Assembly (NCBI RefSeq): GCF_018127965.1
Contig: NZ_CP072349.1
Coordinates: 1-64,000 of the forward strand
DNA length: 64,000 nt
Direction: 5' to 3'
Source: Prevotella melaninogenica
Lineage (GTDB): Bacteria > Bacteroidota > Bacteroidia > Bacteroidales > Bacteroidaceae
A program made the translations under genes and the position numbers. Each line of letters begins with the position of its first letter. The first letter of the stretch is position 1. The notes under the pieces are model-generated. The model ran no database searches. It was not told the DNA's origin and worked only from the letters and a program-made list of their open reading frames with translations. Shown piece by piece: positions 46,412 to 55,447 of this stretch.

Positions 46412-46462
46412 AAAGCAGACGCTAAAAGACGAACCTATTGTTTCGGCTTTGGCGTCTGCTTT
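46412..46462 (+). terminator. Terminator of the susCD-like operon
   Basis: Perfect 11-bp stem AAAGCAGACGC / GCGTCTGCTTT followed by CTTTAATTTT. Confidence 0.85.
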
Positions 46463-46478
46463 CTTTAATTTTGGAAAG

Positions 46479-47408
46479 ATGGAGATAAGAGACATCTTTA
46501 TGCTGCGCAAACAGGGACGTACGGAGGAGGCATACGCTGCCATTCTACCGATGTATGCTGTGCACAAGGGACACTACACGACCATAGCTATGTTCTGGGT
46601 AGGTGTAGACATGATGAAGCTTCGCTATCAACAACGCCAGTTAGAAGAGGCATATAAGATATTCAAGAGTTTGCTAAGACTCTATCCAACGATGGACGAC
46701 AAGGACCTTAAGGGACAGAGCGCCTTAATGCGTGCCTCACTATTAGTCTTCGATCATCATCCAGGATTCTCTATGCTCGACTTTATTTCACAATGGGGTA
46801 TCACCCGACTGACAGATGAAGACTGGACAATGGAGCAAGGCAATGGGCATCCTATTCCCTCAATAGGAATGCGTATCGTAGGAAAAGTATTTAAGGAAGT
46901 GGAAAGTAAGCCTACTGTTGACATGGCTTTAAAGGCAGCACCGATATTAGCTGAAGCCCTAAAGCATAGTCCTTACAATATGCACAACCAACGTTACAAA
47001 GCGATGATCTATCGGATTATGGGCAAAAAAGATAAGGCAATCAATATTTACACCCACCTTATCAAGAACCACCGACAATCCTATCTCTTTCATGAACTGT
47101 CAGAACTCCTTGATGACGAACGCTACAAGATTGCACTTCTCTGTAAATCTATCTCCGCACAACGAGAGGAAAAGTTCCGCCAACGTATGCGTTTCACCCT
47201 TGCAGGCTTACTCTTTAGAAAGGATAAAAGCCGTGCCCGCTACGAATTAGATAAATGTATTGCCATGCGTAAGCAGTTAGGCTATTCCATTACATGGGAG
47301 ATGCAGAACCTTGCAGCAAGCTTAGAAGAGATTAAACCTGTATCAGAAGCCGATGAAAAGAGCTTTTATAGAGAACAAGAAGTTGTTTTAAAAGAACTTG
47401 TTAGGTAG
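46479..47408 (+). CDS. TPR-like helical-repeat protein
   Basis: From the ATG at 46479 the protein has 309 residues, starts MEIRDIFMLRKQGRTEEAYAAILPMYAVHKGHYTTIAMFWVGVDMMKLRYQQRQLEEAYKIFKSLLRLYP, and has no signal peptide. An in-frame TTG ten codons earlier lies in the preceding terminator. Paired helices resemble tetratricopeptide repeats (about 1-75, 160-215). The family looks like tetratricopeptide proteins of Bacteroidales with unknown role, perhaps as a cytoplasmic scaffold. It sits between the SusD gene and a lipoprotein gene. Confidence 0.75.
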   Translation: MEIRDIFMLRKQGRTEEAYAAILPMYAVHKGHYTTIAMFWVGVDMMKLRYQQRQLEEAYKIFKSLLRLYPTMDDKDLKGQSALMRASLLVFDHHPGFSMLDFISQWGITRLTDEDWTMEQGNGHPIPSIGMRIVGKVFKEVESKPTVDMALKAAPILAEALKHSPYNMHNQRYKAMIYRIMGKKDKAINIYTHLIKNHRQSYLFHELSELLDDERYKIALLCKSISAQREEKFRQRMRFTLAGLLFRKDKSRARYELDKCIAMRKQLGYSITWEMQNLAASLEEIKPVSEADEKSFYREQEVVLKELVR

Positions 47409-47437
47409 ATTTTCTGCATAATCTAACGATTTATCCT

Positions 47438-47445
47438 TATCTTTG
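47438..47445 (+). promoter_or_regulatory. -7 box TATCTTTG for the 47479 lipoprotein
   Basis: A TAnnTTTG match 33 nt before the ATG. Confidence 0.45.
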
Positions 47446-47478
47446 TAGCACATTTTATTGAATAATTAAATCTACCTT

Positions 47479-48012
47479 ATGAAACATTTATTTCTATCAG
47501 CTTTAATACTCTTGGGACTCTCATCATGCCAAATTGCAGGCTTAACCTCTGGCTATTCCCATCTATCAGATGCACAAAAGGAGAGAGTTATAACGCTTGA
47601 AGAAAACATTGATGACATTCATGACTTCTCAAAAGTATACAAAGTCAGCCTTAACCAGGTAAAACAATATATCGAAACACACGATAAAGTACTGCTATAT
47701 AATTATACTCCTTTCTGTCATTCTACCTATTGTGTGTCGCCTGCAGCCTTGGTATCTCAATGCAAAGACAAGGGAATTAACGTCCTTGTCATCTCGAATA
47801 TATATGATGACATATTCAAACAAAAGCATACTACGTTCCCTATGCTAATGATTGATACAAAGCAGTTCCCGACTAAATGGAGGGCAAAATACCTTGATCT
47901 TTTCTATTCACCCTTGACCGGACATACAGACAAAGAACTGAACTACGCAAATTTCCATTACTTTGAGAAAGGGAAGTATGTCAAGAGTTACAAGAACTCA
48001 AATGATATTTGA
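47479..48012 (+). CDS. Lipoprotein, possibly thioredoxin-like
   Basis: The protein has 177 residues with a lipoprotein signal (MKHLFLSALILLGLSSC). The central part, KVLLYNYTPFCHSTYCVSPAALVSQCKDKGINVLVISNIYDDIFKQKHTTFPMLMIDTKQFP, has the spacing of a thioredoxin fold (strand, Cys helix, strand), but with CHSTYC (two Cys separated by four residues) in place of CxxC. This is weak evidence for redox activity. It has its own promoter. Confidence 0.65.
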   Translation: MKHLFLSALILLGLSSCQIAGLTSGYSHLSDAQKERVITLEENIDDIHDFSKVYKVSLNQVKQYIETHDKVLLYNYTPFCHSTYCVSPAALVSQCKDKGINVLVISNIYDDIFKQKHTTFPMLMIDTKQFPTKWRAKYLDLFYSPLTGHTDKELNYANFHYFEKGKYVKSYKNSNDI

Positions 48013-48094
48013 TGTTCCTATCATGGTAGAATAAAACCTCCGTAATCTCTGACTCCATGTGAAATTTACGTAAAACAGAAAAGAAATATATTGA

Positions 48095-48315
48095 CAAAAT
48101 ATTCAAAGAAAAGGTAGGAAAATGGCTTAAAAGCAAGTTATTTTAGCCCTTTTGCAAGTCATTTATTATCAAACAGTTGCAAAGGTGGATTTTAAAAGGT
48201 GCTTAATAAGGGTTCAAAAGGGCGTTAGTTAGACCTCTAAAGGGCATCTTTTGCAAGCCAAAAGGGCGTTAATTGCAAGCCATTTGGTGGTCTTTTAAAA
48301 TGCAACATGTGAAAA
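48095..48315 (+). repeat. Family A intergenic repeat, copy 5 (divergent)
   Basis: The core reads AAAAGGTGCTTAATAAGGGT, AAAAGGGCGTTAGTTAGACC, AAAGGGCATCTTTTGCAAGC, then an extra module AAAAGGGCGTTAATTGCAAGC and a decayed end. It is the most diverged copy and appears to have gained a module. It lies between convergent genes. Confidence 0.65.
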
Positions 48316-48522
48316 ATTCGGACAAACACAACAAGATTAAGCTCCACAATATAGGGTAACGATAAGGGGAATTATACACGTCTACTTCTTTTTTTCAGCA
48401 TGAAAGAATCGTCAAAACATATCTATCAAAGGAAAAGGGACAATAGAACACAGTGGTTTTAAGTTGTAGAGAACATCTTGTCAGTAGGAGATTAAACTAC
48501 TTCCACAGCCACCATAAAAAGA

Positions 48523-48557
48523 AAGATGCCATATCCAACGTGTGGATACAGCATCTT
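48523..48557 (-). terminator. Terminator downstream of aspA
   Basis: AAGATGC..ATCCA / TGGAT..GCATCTT stem with TTTCTTTTTATGG after it on the minus strand. Confidence 0.7.
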
Positions 48558-48620
48558 CATTATAGTTAGTATGCGAAAAGCAGCTTTTTACTGCTAATCA
48601 ACACGAACATAAAAAGCTTT

Positions 48621-50033
48621 TTACTTTACTCTTTCCTCTGGTGCAAGCATGTGCTCTGGTGACAAGATAGCATCAAGTTTCTCCTTAGAGAGCAACTTAT
48701 GTTCAAGTACAAGGTCATAAACAGAGCCACCTGTTGCAAGAGCTTCCTTAGCAATCTTCGTGCTATTCTTATATCCGATGTATGGGTTGAGTGCTGTAAC
48801 GATACCGATAGAGTGTTTCACCATCTCAAGACAGCGATCCTTATTCACCGTGATACCGTCAATACACTTCTCACGCAGTGTGTCCATAGCATTTGGCAAC
48901 CAAGTAAGGTCCTCAATAAGACACTCTGTAATGATTGGCTCCATTACATTCAGCTGCAACTGTCCAGCCTCAGCAGCAATCATAACAGTTGTATCATTAC
49001 CGATAACCTTGAAACAAGTCTGGTTCGTCACCTCTGGGATAACAGGGTTCACCTTACCAGGCATGATACTTGAACCTGGTGCCATCGGTGGAAGATTGAT
49101 TTCATTCAGACCGCAACGAGGACCAGAAGCCAACAGACGAAGGTCGTTACAAATCTTAGAAAGTTTAACAGCTAAGCGCTTCAAAGCACTTGAATAGCTT
49201 ACATAAGCACCTGTATCAGGTGTAGCCTCAACAAGGTCGGCACCTGCAATGAAGTCCATACCAGTCAATTCGCTTAGCTTTTCAGCACAAATATTTGGGA
49301 AACCAGGAGCAGCATTCAGACCTGTTCCGATAGCAGTACCACCCATATTGATTTCATGCAAGAGGGCAGCGTTACGATTAAGGTTGGCAATCTCTTCTTC
49401 CAATGTATTGGCAAAGGCATTAAACTCCTGACCACTTGTCATAGGGACAGCATCTTGAAGCTGTGTACGACCCATCTTTATAACATGCTTAAACTCCTCA
49501 CCCTTTCTACGGAAAGCAGCAATGAGTTCGCTCAAAGAAGCCACAAGTTTCTTATTCAGTAGGATAAGTGTCAGACGAATGGTAGTTGGATAAACATCAT
49601 TCGTTGACTGACCGCAGTTAGCATGATCGTTAGGAGAACAGTACTGGAACTCACCTTTCTTGTGACCCATAATCTCACAAGCACGATTGGCAATCACCTC
49701 ATTGGCATTCATGTTGACAGATGTGCCCGCACCTCCTTGTACCATATCAGTCACAAAGTTCTCGTGCATCTTACCATCAATAAGCTCACGGCATGCTTGT
49801 GCCATCGCATCAGCCACTTCATCACTGATTTCACCGAGCTGACGGTTGGTTTCTACAGCAGCCAATTTGACGTAAGCAATCGCAACAACATAGTCTGGAT
49901 AATCACACATACGCTTGCGTGAAATGTGATAGTTGTTGATGGCACGCTGTGTCTGCACACCATAATAAGCCTCTTCTGGAACTTGAAGCTCACCTAAGAG
50001 GTCGCTTTCTACACGAAATTTCTTTTCTTCCAT
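48621..50033 (-). CDS. aspA: Aspartate ammonia-lyase
   Basis: The protein has 470 residues. N-terminus RVESDLLGELQVPEEAYYGVQTQRAINNYHIS is characteristic of aspartase. The family signature GSSIMPGKVNPV (about 315-326) and the substrate-binding stretch SPNDHANCGQSTNDVYPT are present, with MNANEVIANRACEIMGH. It converts aspartate to fumarate and ammonia, which feeds fumarate respiration and succinate production in Prevotella. Fumarase class II is the alternative, but the N-terminus and MNANEVIA favour AspA. It is downstream of a porin gene on the same strand (228 nt). Confidence 0.94.
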   Translation of the reverse strand: MEEKKFRVESDLLGELQVPEEAYYGVQTQRAINNYHISRKRMCDYPDYVVAIAYVKLAAVETNRQLGEISDEVADAMAQACRELIDGKMHENFVTDMVQGGAGTSVNMNANEVIANRACEIMGHKKGEFQYCSPNDHANCGQSTNDVYPTTIRLTLILLNKKLVASLSELIAAFRRKGEEFKHVIKMGRTQLQDAVPMTSGQEFNAFANTLEEEIANLNRNAALLHEINMGGTAIGTGLNAAPGFPNICAEKLSELTGMDFIAGADLVEATPDTGAYVSYSSALKRLAVKLSKICNDLRLLASGPRCGLNEINLPPMAPGSSIMPGKVNPVIPEVTNQTCFKVIGNDTTVMIAAEAGQLQLNVMEPIITECLIEDLTWLPNAMDTLREKCIDGITVNKDRCLEMVKHSIGIVTALNPYIGYKNSTKIAKEALATGGSVYDLVLEHKLLSKEKLDAILSPEHMLAPEERVK

Positions 50034-50261
50034 GATTCTATTTGATAAAGTTAGCGTTGATCTCTTTCACTAACGAGAAGAGAATGATTTATTTTCTTTA
50101 TTTATTAGGATGCTTCAAAACACTGATTCAAGAGGATTCTACGACAACTATTTGGCTTTTCTAACCATTCTTATAGTGCGTATACTTACTTCTTTTCCGC
50201 AAAGGGTTCCAACCCCTCCTACGTCCCTCAGTATCTTTCCTATCCTTTTCTTTTCCTACTT

Positions 50262-51470
50262 TTAATAAGCTTTGATTCTGTACTTAAAGCCCAACTCGAT
50301 GCGATTAGTATTATACTTATCCAAGCCAACACCCTCCTTATAAGTAACTTTCTTACCCACATAGGCTAAGAAGATACGCAGGTCTTGCCCCTTAATAGGA
50401 TAATACTCCACACTACCAACATAGCCATAGCTCTTACGGAAGTACTTAAAACGGTCAATCTTTGTGACACTTGCCGTCTCATACATTCCCTTCAACATCA
50501 AATTCCAACGTGGAACAAACTGCCAATTGAGCTTTGTTATAAATGAATTATAGTGTATATCACTCATCCACACATCATTTCCACTACTTGGGAAAAAGCC
50601 CCTCAACTCGTCTGACGCTAAGCCTAAGCGGTCGACGCCATCGTTCTGCGACATATAATCGAAGTACCATTGCAGTCGTTCTAAGTTCAGTTTCTGCCCA
50701 AGAATGAGCATACGACTATGCTTATGCCGTGCCTCAGACTCTATTCCCCATGACCATCGGGTGAGGATTTTATCGTTTAAGAAACTACCATTCCAAGCCA
50801 AACTATAACCAAGTGGAATACGCGACTTCTCTAACCTCCTACTATGTGTACCATCACCTTCGATTGCTATGGAATTATCACCATACACATCAGCAAACTT
50901 ATCATTATGCGCATTCGTCACACCAACGACAATCTCTTGAGTTGGAATAGGTTTATAAGCTACTACAGCGCCCCCTAAATAGCACTCCATACCGCCTGTT
51001 ATATCAGAGAACTCATAGATATAGACAGGATTTTCATCCACTTCAAAGCCGCCAAAAGGCTGAAAGATCTTACCAGCTTCAACCGAAAGCTTATCAGAGA
51101 ACTTATAACCCATCATCATAACATCAGTTGATCGCGCAAAGTTATCTTCACTACTTGCCACATTCGACTTGTTCAAACGATAGCAAAAACGGTAGTAGAG
51201 CTTATCTGTTAGATTACCCTTGACTTCAAGACGAAGGTGTTTATTCTTAAAGCCTGCACTCCATTCATGTCCTTCATCAGATACAGCCTGTACACTGGCA
51301 GCATAATTGATATAGACATTAAACATATCGTTGCTTTTCTTTAAGTGTGCCACCTCTTCAGCAAGTGACTTAAACTGACTGTCGTCTGCCCCGTATCCAT
51401 GGTTATCTTGCGCCTGTACACCCAAAGAAAGTGCAAATAGGCAGCTACATAGTAGTGTCTTCTTCATCAT
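50262..51470 (-). CDS. Outer-membrane porin (OprP-like beta barrel)
   Basis: About 402 residues from the ATG at 51470 (MMKKTLLCSCLFALSLGVQAQ is a signal peptide); the 30-codon upstream extension is rejected because it precedes that signal. A short coiled coil (LAEEVAHLKKSND) is followed by alternating strands of a barrel (FKNKHLRLEVKGNLTDKLYYRFCYRLNKS.., FMSDKLSVEAGKIFQPFGGFE.., RIELGFKYRIKAY with a C-terminal aromatic). It resembles the phosphate-selective porin O/P group; the solute is unknown. The promoter is probably TACTTTTG at 51649-51656. Confidence 0.8.
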   Translation of the reverse strand: MMKKTLLCSCLFALSLGVQAQDNHGYGADDSQFKSLAEEVAHLKKSNDMFNVYINYAASVQAVSDEGHEWSAGFKNKHLRLEVKGNLTDKLYYRFCYRLNKSNVASSEDNFARSTDVMMMGYKFSDKLSVEAGKIFQPFGGFEVDENPVYIYEFSDITGGMECYLGGAVVAYKPIPTQEIVVGVTNAHNDKFADVYGDNSIAIEGDGTHSRRLEKSRIPLGYSLAWNGSFLNDKILTRWSWGIESEARHKHSRMLILGQKLNLERLQWYFDYMSQNDGVDRLGLASDELRGFFPSSGNDVWMSDIHYNSFITKLNWQFVPRWNLMLKGMYETASVTKIDRFKYFRKSYGYVGSVEYYPIKGQDLRIFLAYVGKKVTYKEGVGLDKYNTNRIELGFKYRIKAY

Positions 51471-51648
51471 GATATATGTTTTATTTCGTTCTTTTTTAAG
51501 GATAAACTCTGACGATAAAATAAACTGACACAGAATGTAGTCACACTCCAGAAAGTTCACGTTACAGGTTAAACCGAAGTAAACCAGCTACAACGGGCGT
51601 AATAAACCGCTTCCAAAAGTGTTATGTTCTGCGCTATGGTTTGTTTCA

Positions 51649-51656
51649 CAAAAGTA
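51649..51656 (-). promoter_or_regulatory. -7 box TACTTTTG for the porin gene
   Basis: A minus-strand TAnnTTTG match; leader of about 170 nt. Confidence 0.4.
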
Positions 51657-51709
51657 GAAAAAATATTGATAGCTTTTACAAATACCCTACATAAATATAA
51701 GGCGTTTAA

Positions 51710-51743
51710 CTTTCTTTAGCGTCATAAAGCAAGCTAAAGAAAG
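51710..51743. repeat. Perfect 11-bp inverted repeat CTTTCTTTAGC
   Basis: CTTTCTTTAGC and GCTAAAGAAAG separated by 12 nt, about 55 bp upstream of the porin -7 box. It could be an operator for either divergent gene. Confidence 0.45.
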
Positions 51744-51969
51744 GGGTATATGAAATCAAGATGATATAAAGCTGACATATTGATATATAAAAGAATAGGA
51801 TAAGTCCTATAAATACGACAAAAAGTATAGTTTTCTATCCTATCTCATAACCCAAAGATAGTCTTGGAGTAGTTGCCTTTATCGGGACTAAAATCAATAT
51901 ATAAAGACAATTAATGTGGGCAAATGACAAATTATTATTAAATTCCTAACACACTTCAGAAATAATCGC

Positions 51970-51977
51970 TACTTTTG
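51970..51977 (+). promoter_or_regulatory. -7 box TACTTTTG for the DUF4294 gene
   Basis: TACTTTTG followed by GCAGAAAATAAAC, the recurring downstream context; 46 nt before the ATG at 52024. Confidence 0.5.
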
Positions 51978-52023
51978 CAGAAAATAAACTGTACCCAACG
52001 AGAAGTTGGATTATGAATCAGTT

Positions 52024-52659
52024 ATGAGTAAACGATTGCTTTTCACACTTGGAACGCTACTATTGCTTTCTACAGCTGCAACAGCGCAAGACCATATCAA
52101 CCCCGAGGATCGTGTGGTAGATATGGACTCTCCGACGTTTGTGCCTATGGTTCACATTGGTAAGGCAAAGGTAGGCGCTGACAGCATTCAATATGTCAGA
52201 ACGAGCAAGGTTTACGTCTTTCCACCGCTTGAATTCAAGAATAAATCACAGGAAACAGCCTACTATCGATTGGTTTACAACATCAAGAAAGTGCTGCCAA
52301 TAGCCAAGGAATGTCATCAGATTATTTTGGAGACGGGTGCTTATCTTGAGACAATCCCAAGCAAGAAAGAACGTGACGAGCACATGAAGAAGGTGGAGAA
52401 AGAAATATGGAACACCTATAAACCTCGTATGAAGAAGCTAACATTCACCCAAGGTAAGTTGCTTATCAAGCTTATCGACCGAGAGTGTAATTCGACTTCC
52501 TACGAACTGGTACAGGCTTTCCTCGGTCCTGTGCGAGCAGGTTTCTATCAAGCCTTTGCTTGGGCTTTCGGTAGTAGTTTGAAGAAACGATATGATCCCA
52601 ATGGAGCAGACCGGCTCGTAGAGCGCATTGTCTTGCAGGTTGAGGCTGGACAGTTATAA
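52024..52659 (+). CDS. DUF4294 domain protein, exported
   Basis: From the ATG at 52024 the protein has 211 residues with a signal peptide (MSKRLLFTLGTLLLLSTAATAQ). The DUF4294 region (YVRTSKVYVFPPLEFKNKSQETAYYRLVYNIKKVLPIAKECHQIILETGAYLETIPSKKERDEHMKKVEKEIWNTYKPRMKKLTFTQGKLLIKLIDRECN) covers most of the protein. It is conserved across Bacteroidota with unknown function and should be periplasmic. An in-frame TTG six codons upstream is less likely. Confidence 0.85.
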   Translation: MSKRLLFTLGTLLLLSTAATAQDHINPEDRVVDMDSPTFVPMVHIGKAKVGADSIQYVRTSKVYVFPPLEFKNKSQETAYYRLVYNIKKVLPIAKECHQIILETGAYLETIPSKKERDEHMKKVEKEIWNTYKPRMKKLTFTQGKLLIKLIDRECNSTSYELVQAFLGPVRAGFYQAFAWAFGSSLKKRYDPNGADRLVERIVLQVEAGQL

Positions 52660-52720
52660 TCCAATCTCCCCTCTATTTTGTTTTAAGAAGGTACAAAGTA
52701 AAAGGCTGAAAAGGCTAAAT

Positions 52721-52766
52721 AAAAAAGGCGTATAGCTGTTCTAAGACAACAACTCTACGCCTTTTT
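52721..52766 (+). terminator. Terminator of the DUF4294 gene
   Basis: AAAAAAGGCGTA / TCTACGCCTTTTT stem with T-run. Confidence 0.85.
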
Positions 52767-52767
52767 C

Positions 52768-52833
52768 GAATTATTTTCATGAAAATAAATATTTCTTTTC
52801 ACGTAAATAATTTCTTTTTTTCATGAAAAGAAT
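52768..52833. repeat. Family E TTTTCATGAAAATAA palindrome cluster, locus 2
   Basis: ATTATTTTCATGAAAATAAA, TTTTCACGTAAATAA and TTTTTTCATGAAAAGAA occur in about 65 bp, as at 32744-32850. Confidence 0.6.
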
Positions 52834-52916
52834 TCGTAGGAGATACCTTTGAAGGGACTGACAAGAAAGATAAAAGGAGGGTATTACAGCTTGAAAAGCA
52901 CCATATTTACGGCATC

Positions 52917-53612
52917 TTACAAGTATAAAACACTTTCATTACCCTCGTTGAAAAGCAAGTCAAGGATACTAAGGTTGGGCAGGAAGCCAAACTTCTGTTG
53001 ATAAACTTGATAGTAACGACGAGAAATGAAGTCGCTGTCAACACCCGGATGCTTCGGACGAATTATCTCTCTGAAATCAACAGTTCCATCGGGAATATCC
53101 ATCAGATAGGCATCTGTGCGACGCATACAAGGCATAATGTCGATGAGTTCGCACATTTTCAGCGTTATCTCCCAGTTGAAATCATAGAGATACGTCCATT
53201 TTCGCTCGAAGAATGGACGTATATCGTCTTCATAATATTCAAAGAACGGACTCTCACCATAAGACGACAGCAATGCGTTCCAGTGCTGGTGACGCCAGTT
53301 ATCGTGGTCGCTGATACGCACATCCTTCATCGGACACTTCAGACTCTCAAACTTCTCGACAGGAATAGAGAGGGTTTGTGGACCATTTGCAGAAGCGATT
53401 ACACAACGATTACGATAGGTCTGCTTAACAAAGTTATCGTGTTGCTCTATCAGACAGCTGTCATAGCGATTCAGTTTCTGATACCATTGAATGGGCGCAA
53501 AGTAAGCAGAGGAGAGCAAGACCTCACCAAGTCCCTCAGAAGGAGAGGATGTTAAGTTACTGATGTTGATATTATTAGAACTGAAGATGTTGTTATTGTC
53601 AGAATATGCCAT
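52917..53612 (-). CDS. WbqC family protein
   Basis: From the ATG at 53612 the protein has 231 residues. The WbqC core begins LLSSAYFAPIQWYQKLNRYDSCLIEQHDNFVKQTYRNRCVIASANGPQTLSIPVEK and contains DVRISDHDNWRHQHWNALLSSYGESPFFEYYEDDI. The longer frame from 53696 runs through a terminator hairpin and is rejected. The first 30 residues (NNNIFSSNNINISNLTSSPSEGLGEV) are low-complexity and partly encoded by a repeat. WbqC proteins occur near surface-glycan genes and their activity is not settled. It lies downstream of dapB and lepB. Confidence 0.85.
   Translation of the reverse strand: MAYSDNNNIFSSNNINISNLTSSPSEGLGEVLLSSAYFAPIQWYQKLNRYDSCLIEQHDNFVKQTYRNRCVIASANGPQTLSIPVEKFESLKCPMKDVRISDHDNWRHQHWNALLSSYGESPFFEYYEDDIRPFFERKWTYLYDFNWEITLKMCELIDIMPCMRRTDAYLMDIPDGTVDFREIIRPKHPGVDSDFISRRYYQVYQQKFGFLPNLSILDLLFNEGNESVLYL
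53522..53544. repeat. 23-bp repeat inside wbqC, inverted to 53701-53723
   Basis: CCTCACCAAGTCCCTCAGAA.. is the reverse complement, with few mismatches, of TCCTTTCGAGGGACTTGGGG.. at 53701. Here it is translated as part of SSPSEGLGEV. Confidence 0.6.
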
Positions 53613-53649
53613 AACAGTTTTACGTATAATATGATTGAACAATGACAAA

Positions 53650-53706
53650 AAAGGAGGGGATGTGTAACGTTTACCAAACATTGGTAACTTGCACATCCAC
53701 TCCTTT
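53650..53706 (-). terminator. Long hairpin terminator of lepB
   Basis: Outer stem AAAGGAG..GGATGTG with CACATCC..CTCCTTT, inner stem TTACCAA / TTGGTAA, then TTTTTTGTC on the minus strand. Confidence 0.7.
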
Positions 53707-53723
53707 CGAGGGACTTGGGGAGG
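53701..53723. repeat. 23-bp repeat, partner of 53522-53544
   Basis: TCCTTTCGAGGGACTTGGGG.. between lepB and wbqC. It forms an inverted pair with the copy inside wbqC. Confidence 0.6.
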
Positions 53724-53736
53724 TTCTTTAGGGGAC

Positions 53737-55266
53737 CTACTTTATATTATCAACCCAGTTAAACAGTCTGTGCCAACGGATTCCTCCAAAGCCCTTGCGG
53801 TCTGGATCGCTTGACCACCAGATGAAGATTGGCTTACCAACGACATGATCCTCTGGTACAAAGCCCCAAAAACGGCTATCAGCAGAGTTATGACGGTTAT
53901 CACCCATCATCCAGTAATAGTCCATCTTAAAGGTGTAGCTATTAGATAGTTTACCGTTGATATATATCTTTCCATTCTTAACCTGTAAGTCGTTGTTCTC
54001 ATAAACCTTGATACAACGCTCATAAACAGGGAGGTTCTCTAATGTCAACTTAATCGACTTGCCCTTTGCTGGAATCCAAATAGGACCATAGTTATCGCGT
54101 GTCCAGCCAGTAAAACCATTGAGAGGATAATACGGACCAGAGTAGAGATCTCTATCTGTTACAGGACGGATAGACTGTACAAGACCCTGACGCTTCAGCT
54201 CAGCAACGGCTCGTTTTGTCAATGGCATATAACCATCATAAGACAGAATATCCTTATTAAGCACCTTACCTTGGCTCAAGTCATATCCTTTCAGAAGACT
54301 GAGCGTCTGTACATCCTCATCACTGATTTCTAAATCCTTACGAAGTTCGTCGTAACGTTCTCCTATGAAATCAGAAACAGCGATGTTTTTAAACTTAATA
54401 AAATAGGTATATTCAACTTTCTCTGGCTCTTTATTTGCCTTTCCGTCAATATAAACAATCTTATCCTTAATCTGCAAGGTCTGTCCTGGAAGACCTACAC
54501 AACGCTTCACATAGTTCTCACGACGGTCAGTAGGACGCCAATCCAACGCTCCGTAGGTGCCTATATTTCTCACAATATAAGCCCTACCCGTAGCATATGC
54601 CTTATCAAAGAAAGCACGCTGTTGGAGTGTGTTCATCGCCGACAGATTGATATTAGGATTCTGTTGTGCGAGGAAGTTTGTACCCAATGTATAGACATCA
54701 TGGTAGTAATCATTGCCCTGATAAGCAGGCTCACTCATGATAGTATCACCTGCAGGGAAGTTGAACACAACGATATCATTGAGCTGTACCTTACCCAAAC
54801 CCTTCACACGACGATAGTCCCAATGTGGCCAAGAGATATAGCTCTTAGTATTGATAATTGGTAAGGTGTGCTGTGTCAGCGGCATTGTCAATGGTGTCTC
54901 AGGAATACGAGGACCATAACTTACCTTCGAAACAAAGAGGTAATCGCCCGTAAGGAGCGACTTCTCAAGGGAAGAAGAAGGAATAACGTAGTTCTGGAAG
55001 AAGAACAGATTGATGAAATACACTGCTACCAATGCAAATACCAGTGCATCTACCCATCCCATAACGAAGCGGATAGGACCTTCAGAATCCTCCCACCACT
55101 TCCAACGAATCTTCTTTGTGATATATACGTCATAGATAAATGGAACGACTAATAATCCCCACCAACTCTTTACCCAGAACAGGAAAAGGAGGTAGAGAAC
55201 AAGAACACAAATAAACTTTGCCCATTGCTTCTTAGGATTCAGGGCTGCTTTCTCTTTGTCTATCAT
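53737..55266 (-). CDS. lepB: Signal peptidase I
   Basis: The protein has 509 residues, longer than the enterobacterial enzyme. Two N-terminal membrane regions (about 17-46 and 68-90) precede the catalytic domain. The usual PSGSM box reads IPSSSL, so the nucleophile is expected at Ser99. The general-base Lys is in NYVKRCVGLPGQTL (about 254). Box D GDNRHNSADSRFWGFVPEDHVVGKPIFIWWS is intact. A large insertion (about 265-440) with Tyr/Lys-rich sequence separates the boxes, as in other Bacteroidales. It removes signal peptides of exported proteins. It lies between dapB (upstream) and wbqC. Confidence 0.94.
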   Translation of the reverse strand: MIDKEKAALNPKKQWAKFICVLVLYLLFLFWVKSWWGLLVVPFIYDVYITKKIRWKWWEDSEGPIRFVMGWVDALVFALVAVYFINLFFFQNYVIPSSSLEKSLLTGDYLFVSKVSYGPRIPETPLTMPLTQHTLPIINTKSYISWPHWDYRRVKGLGKVQLNDIVVFNFPAGDTIMSEPAYQGNDYYHDVYTLGTNFLAQQNPNINLSAMNTLQQRAFFDKAYATGRAYIVRNIGTYGALDWRPTDRRENYVKRCVGLPGQTLQIKDKIVYIDGKANKEPEKVEYTYFIKFKNIAVSDFIGERYDELRKDLEISDEDVQTLSLLKGYDLSQGKVLNKDILSYDGYMPLTKRAVAELKRQGLVQSIRPVTDRDLYSGPYYPLNGFTGWTRDNYGPIWIPAKGKSIKLTLENLPVYERCIKVYENNDLQVKNGKIYINGKLSNSYTFKMDYYWMMGDNRHNSADSRFWGFVPEDHVVGKPIFIWWSSDPDRKGFGGIRWHRLFNWVDNIK

Positions 55267-55447
55267 ACTATATATTGAGGTGATAAATGTTGAATAATGA
55301 ATTATGTCAGTATGTTTGTTATTAAATATCAGTTGGTGGAAGAGTGTTCGGAAGAATGGTCTCCTCTATTGTGCGTTACTTTCAGCTTTATTATAAAGTA
55401 TTATTAGTAACCATCAACACCCAACACCTACCACTTAACACCCAACA

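Larger units (their letters stand above)
51471..52023. other. Divergent intergenic region between the porin and DUF4294 genes
   Basis: It holds both promoters and one perfect hairpin (51710-51743). No ORF. The rest is AT-rich. Confidence 0.5.

Noticed and set aside
46381-46478. Promoter TAATTTTG at 46466 for the TPR gene
   Set aside because: It ends only 5 nt before the ATG and lacks a properly spaced -33 box, so it cannot be supported as the main promoter.
45881-46567. 228-codon minus-strand ORF across the susD end
   Set aside because: Antisense to susD and the terminator; no domain or promoter.
51471-51560. Extra 30 residues at the porin N-terminus
   Set aside because: They precede a clear signal peptide starting MMKKTLL.
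53613-53696. Extra 28 residues at the WbqC N-terminus
   Set aside because: They run through the long hairpin terminator of lepB.
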